Origin: CAWDLX01 sp046728155
GTDB taxonomy: Bacteria; Actinomycetota; Actinomycetes; Mycobacteriales; Micromonosporaceae
Direction: 5' to 3'
Assembly (NCBI GenBank): GCA_046728155.1
Contig: JBKPDY010000121.1
Span: 1-8,953 of the forward strand
DNA: 8,953 nucleotides
The translations under genes were made by a program, and so were the position numbers. Of this stretch, positions 6,741-8,953 are shown one piece after another. The notes under the pieces are model-generated. The model searched no databases, was not told where the DNA came from, and worked only from the letters and a program-made list of their open reading frames with translations. How positions within the stretch are numbered: the stretch's first letter is position 1; the number at the start of each line of letters is the position of its first letter.

Positions 6741-7200
6741 CTGGCTCCCATCGTTGCTATCTGCCATGCACCAACATCAGCTCCAGCACACGTCGCCGGG
6801 GTTCGTGGGATCACGATCTGGCCCGCTGGTGACGGCTACAACGTCGTTACGCACGAGGTCCTGGACCTGGACGAGATTGCTCACCTGTACGAGTTCCCAC
6901 CGCTGGTCGAGCACGACGAGGAGTACTTCGGCCAGATCGTAGCCACGGCCGAGAGCGAGTCGGAGGCCATGTCCTTGGCTGCCACGTATGGCGCTGACGA
7001 CGACCGATGGGTCAACCAGGTCGTCGCCACGGACGAGTACCACCACTTCGTCCGGGCGGGCCGTCGAGCCCAGCGTAGGCGAACACGTCACGCCGGTACT
7101 GGATCACTGGCGCAGGTTACGTCGCCGACGATCCGACGCGCTACGTCGAACGCACGCATCTGCCGACGAGCGAGCGTTCCGCGGCTCCGCCCGCAGGACA
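6741..7200 (+). pseudogene. Fragment of an acidic protein of unknown function, start missing and frame broken
   Basis: From a TGA at 6738 the frame is open but has no ATG or GTG start. From about 6805 it reads like real protein with high G/C third positions: GITIWPAGDGYNVVTHEVLD, LDEIAHLYEFPPLVEHDEEY and DDRWVNQVVATDEYHHFVRA. At 7053-7060 the tetranucleotide CGGG is present twice in tandem. Removing one copy gives a continuous VRAVEPSVGEHVTP in the next frame. A second +1 step near 7096 leads to YWITGAGYVADDPTRYVERT. Together these make an acidic, soluble protein of at least 120 residues, which I do not recognise. The right end is unclear and runs into the converging methyltransferase remnant at about 7200. 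The minus-strand frame here looks like its antisense. Confidence 0.4.
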
Positions 7201-7679
7201 CTTACTTGGTGGACCGGACCCGGGCCGATGTATAGTCCCGGCCGACAAGAAGACAGCCGACGGCCCGTCCGAGTGGCTCAGCGGCTGGGCGGTACCGCGC
7301 CAGACGTGTTTGAACGGCTCACCGGTCTTGCGATGCGGGACTGCGACCGGGACCAGTTGCACCTGCTGCCATCCTGCCAAGAGCTCGCGCAGGTAGTCCT
7401 CGGAGAAGAAGCGCACGGTCTGGCCCGACCTCCTCGGCGACGTAATTCGGCTCAAGTTCACGCGCGGGCAGCGTGCGGGCGCGCAGCGGCCGGGTCCTCG
7501 AGCGAGTTGACGTGGAACACGGACAACCCGGCCGCCCGGACAAGCTGCCGGACCTGCGCGAACACTGCACGGGTCACACGGTCGGGAAACATGTGCACGG
7601 CGACGTTGGACACAACCGGGTCGAAACTGCCGGCGGGGAAGCCAAGCCGCTCGGTCATGTCAGCGACCAGGGATCGTTG
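7141..7679 (-). pseudogene. C-terminal half of a class I SAM-dependent methyltransferase, decayed
   Basis: Right to left, the minus strand reads SLVADMTERLGFPAGSFDPV, VSNVAVHMFPDRVTRAVF, and QLVRAAGLSVFHVNSLED. These match motifs II to IV of the methyltransferase fold. An extra C in the run at 7492-7494 then moves the frame, which continues as RPLRARTLPARELEPNYVAE. An extra G near 7429-7430 moves it again into SGQTVRFFSEDYLRELLAGW and KTGEPFKHVWRGTAQ, the expected end. The third frame runs on to a stop at 7141, but the last 25 or more codons look random. The N-terminal half, including the glycine-rich SAM-binding motif I, is missing: homology ends at about 7676, where the IS1380 fragment begins. 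The gene cannot be functional as shown. The substrate is unknown. Confidence 0.68.
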
Positions 7680-7930
7680 TCACAGCGGATGGGCGTGGCG
7701 TGGTGGGCCACGTCGGCGCCCGTCTGCTCACGGATCTGGCGGACGCGACCGGGCTGTCCGAGCCGGTCGCCGAGGCGCTGCTGCCGTTGCGGCAGCGGGC
7801 TTCCGGGCATGATCCGGGGCGGATCACACTCGACGTGGCGGTGATGCTCGCTGACGCCGGGCAGGCGATCGCCGACCTAGCGGTGCTTCGTGGCCAGGAC
7901 GACCTGTTCCGCCCGGTCGCGTCGCCGCCG
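7667..7930 (+). mobile_element. IS1380-family transposase remnant, N-terminal piece only
   Basis: The plus strand reads VTADGRGVVGHVGARLLTDL, LADATGLSEPV, GHDPGRITLDVAVMLADAGQ, and AIADLAVLRGQDDLFRPVAS. This is the characteristic N-terminal region of IS1380-type transposases, DDE enzymes of about 450 residues. Only some 85 residues remain. After PVAS, where DxTxWR would be expected, the frame turns into proline/alanine-rich sequence antisense to the next gene. The catalytic DDE residues and both terminal repeats are absent. A GTG at 7700 opens the frame, but family similarity starts before it, at about 7676. The piece abuts two truncated genes, one on each side, so it is the scar of an insertion followed by deletion. 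Confidence 0.75.
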
Positions 7931-8102
7931 GCACCCTCGCCGACTCCACCCGCTGCACCGTCGCCCGCGGCGCCACCTTGGCGAACACATCATCAACGTC
8001 CCCGCCCGCCTGGCCCAGCCGCGACGACCAATGCTGCACCAACCCCGCCGCCGGCCCGGGGCCAAACCATGGCAGGGCGGATTCCAGTGATCGTCGCAAC
8101 AT
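7930..8102 (-). pseudogene. 5' part of a gene of unknown function, truncated by the IS1380 scar
   Basis: An ATG at 8102-8100 has AGGG five bases upstream, and it begins 30 bases after the stop of the preceding minus-strand gene, so it is probably the next gene of that unit. It reads MLRRSLESALPWFGPGPAAG, LVQHWSSRLGQAGGDVDDVF and AKVAPRATVQRVESARVPA. After about 58 residues the frame runs into the antisense of the transposase fragment, so its own C-terminus is lost. The W, H and D content and third-position bias look like true coding. I do not recognise the family. Confidence 0.45.
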
Positions 8103-8132
8103 GACGACCCTGACGATTGGGAATCGTAGCGG

Positions 8133-8798
8133 TCAGCGGATGGCGGTGCGGGCAAGCTCGGGCACCGGCGTGCCGGTGTCGTTGGACCAGGTTCGGATAG
8201 CGGCGGTAAGGGCGAGGGCGCTGCCGTAGAGGACCTGTGGCCCGCCTTGGCGTGTGATGAGCGAGCCGAGGGAGCGGAACGCCCGTCCTTTGCCCGCGAG
8301 GGCGAGGATGTGACGGGCGGCGCGTTCGCCTTGCCAGTGTCCCTTGGGCAGCCGGACGCGGTCGCCCAGCCGTGTGGGCGCGGTCGGGTCGGAGCCGCCC
8401 AGCCAGTCGTCGAGCAGACCGAGGGTGATGCCGATGCAGGCGGAGACGGTCGGCGCCGAGTTGTCCGGCGATTCGGGCTGAACCTGATCCAGAATCGCGG
8501 AGGCGACCGTGGTGTCGTCTTCGGCGAGCGCCTCGACCACGAGCCGCAGCGCGGCGGCAGCCAACTCGCGCGTGCCGCCGACCGGGGTGAACAGGGCCAT
8601 GTTGTGCCGCTCGACCGCTCGGTTCATGGCGCGCTGCAACGTCTCCATGTCAGGAACATCGATATTCTCTACGTCGATGCCTTCCTCGGCGAGCAGGGGC
8701 GCCAGCTCGCGCAGCATCTCATTGGCCATGCCGGGTTTGAACTCGATCCTCGGCGGGCCTGGCGGCGGCTCGGGGTCGCGTCGACGCATCTGTGCCAC
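8133..8798 (-). CDS. Helical protein of unknown function
   Basis: I do not recognise this intact 221-residue protein. The GTG at 8798 has AGGA seven bases upstream and is preferred over the ATGs at 8789 and residue 24. The first 20 residues are basic and proline-rich. The segment IDVENIDVPDMETLQRAMNR (41-60) leads into a series of predicted helices: RELAAAALRLVVEALAED (77-94), CIGITLGLLDDWLGG (121-135), ERAARHILALAGKGRAFRSL (158-177) and YGSALALTAAIRTW (191-204). There is no signal peptide or strong membrane helix; the protein looks soluble and all-alpha. No catalytic motif is evident. It sits 12 bases after an IS30-type transposase end and just before a truncated gene, so the pair may be the leftover of a longer accessory operon. 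Confidence 0.75.
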   Translation of the reverse strand: MAQMRRRDPEPPPGPPRIEFKPGMANEMLRELAPLLAEEGIDVENIDVPDMETLQRAMNRAVERHNMALFTPVGGTRELAAAALRLVVEALAEDDTTVASAILDQVQPESPDNSAPTVSACIGITLGLLDDWLGGSDPTAPTRLGDRVRLPKGHWQGERAARHILALAGKGRAFRSLGSLITRQGGPQVLYGSALALTAAIRTWSNDTGTPVPELARTAIR

Positions 8799-8810
8799 AG
8801 AACCATCCTG

Positions 8811-8953
8811 TCAGGCATGGCCGGCGTCGGCCGACCCAGGCACGCGGCCCGCGCGGGTACTCCGGCGGCCGGAGACCCTGGCCGCCGCTGCCCGGGTGCT
8901 AACGGTGACGTCGGCCAACAGTTCGGCCGGTGTCTGCCAGCACAGCGTCTTGC
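8811..8953 (-). CDS. IS30-family transposase, C-terminal end (cut by window edge)
   Basis: The minus strand reads KTLCWQTPAELLADV from the window edge, which matches the (R)KTLxWxTPAE signature close to the C-terminus of IS30-type DDE transposases. A further 31 residues, rich in A, R, S and G (TVSTRAAAARVSGRRSTRAG and on), follow before TGA 8813-8811. This is longer than the usual end, so the last part may be neighbouring DNA read through after a lost stop. The catalytic core lies outside the window. No terminal inverted repeat can be fixed. Confidence 0.6.
   Translation of the reverse strand, partial: KTLCWQTPAELLADVTVSTRAAAARVSGRRSTRAGRVPGSADAGHA
8863..8887. repeat. Inverted repeat, 8-base arms
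   Basis: CGGCGGCC (8863-8870) and GGCCGCCG (8880-8887) are perfect inverted copies around a 9-base loop, within the unusual tail of the IS30-type frame. A second perfect palindrome, GTCGGCCGAC, is at 8826-8835. Without a T tract this is not a clear terminator; it could still mark the end of the insertion sequence. In DNA this rich in GC such repeats also arise by chance. Confidence 0.35.

Noticed and set aside
6395..6832. Plus-strand frame across the DoxX-like region
   Set aside because: It is antisense to clear DoxX-type membrane helices on the minus strand and reads as low-quality arginine-rich sequence.
6777..7091. Minus-strand frame of 104 codons with an ATG-type start
   Set aside because: Its valine/leucine/aspartate-rich translation is what antisense of GAC, GAG and GTC codons gives; the plus strand has the better coding character.
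7267..7290. tRNA-like stretch resembling a D-arm (CCGAGTGGCTCAGCGGC)
   Set aside because: It lies inside the methyltransferase coding sequence on the minus strand, and no acceptor, anticodon or T-arm pairing can be built around it.
6988..7812. Plus-strand frame of 274 codons crossing the mosaic region
   Set aside because: It spans three unrelated fragments on both strands, is rich in R, A and S, and matches no domain; only the pieces named in the features look real.
1..8953. CRISPR arrays or tandem repeat arrays
   Set aside because: No regularly spaced repeat units were seen on reading; only short GC-rich inverted repeats occur.

Overview
The window is GC-rich throughout, and its genes strongly prefer G or C at third codon positions. 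GTG starts and starts without a clear ribosome binding site are also present. This points to a high-GC actinobacterium; a filamentous actinomycete of the Micromonosporaceae type is my inference, because no rRNA or other marker gene is present to prove it.

The left half (1-6214) is mostly intact and chromosome-like. It opens with the 5' end of a methionine-R-sulfoxide reductase gene (msrB, minus strand, cut by the window edge). Divergent from it are a small two-helix membrane protein gene and a stand-alone LigD-type primase-polymerase gene (archaeo-eukaryotic primase fold), only 9 bases apart. Next, a small protein of unknown function and a tyrosine recombinase are joined by a TGATG stop/start overlap. 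Facing them on the minus strand is a probable three-gene unit: a DesK/NarX-type histidine kinase, a NarL/LuxR-type response regulator (ATGA overlap) and a small protein gene broken by one +1 frameshift. A six-helix membrane protein gene is divergent from the kinase. Between the two lies a cluster of TTGGTC/GACCAA half-sites that could be the regulator's operator.

The right half (6170-8953) is a decayed mosaic. It holds a DoxX-like membrane protein gene with two compensating frameshifts, and a fragment of an acidic unknown protein broken by a 4-base tandem duplication and a second shift. It also holds the C-terminal half of a SAM-dependent methyltransferase with two +1 shifts. An N-terminal piece of an IS1380-family transposase abuts both that methyltransferase and a second truncated gene. 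Beyond these lie an intact all-helical protein of unknown function and, at the edge, the C-terminus of an IS30-type transposase. The two transposase remnants suggest an insertion and deletion hot spot. The many single-base shifts also raise the possibility of sequence errors, and these two explanations need to be separated.

No rRNA or tRNA gene, CRISPR array or complete insertion sequence was seen. The best candidates for something undescribed are the coupled small protein/recombinase pair, the kinase-regulator unit with its third small gene and half-site cluster, and the unknown gene pair at 7930-8798.
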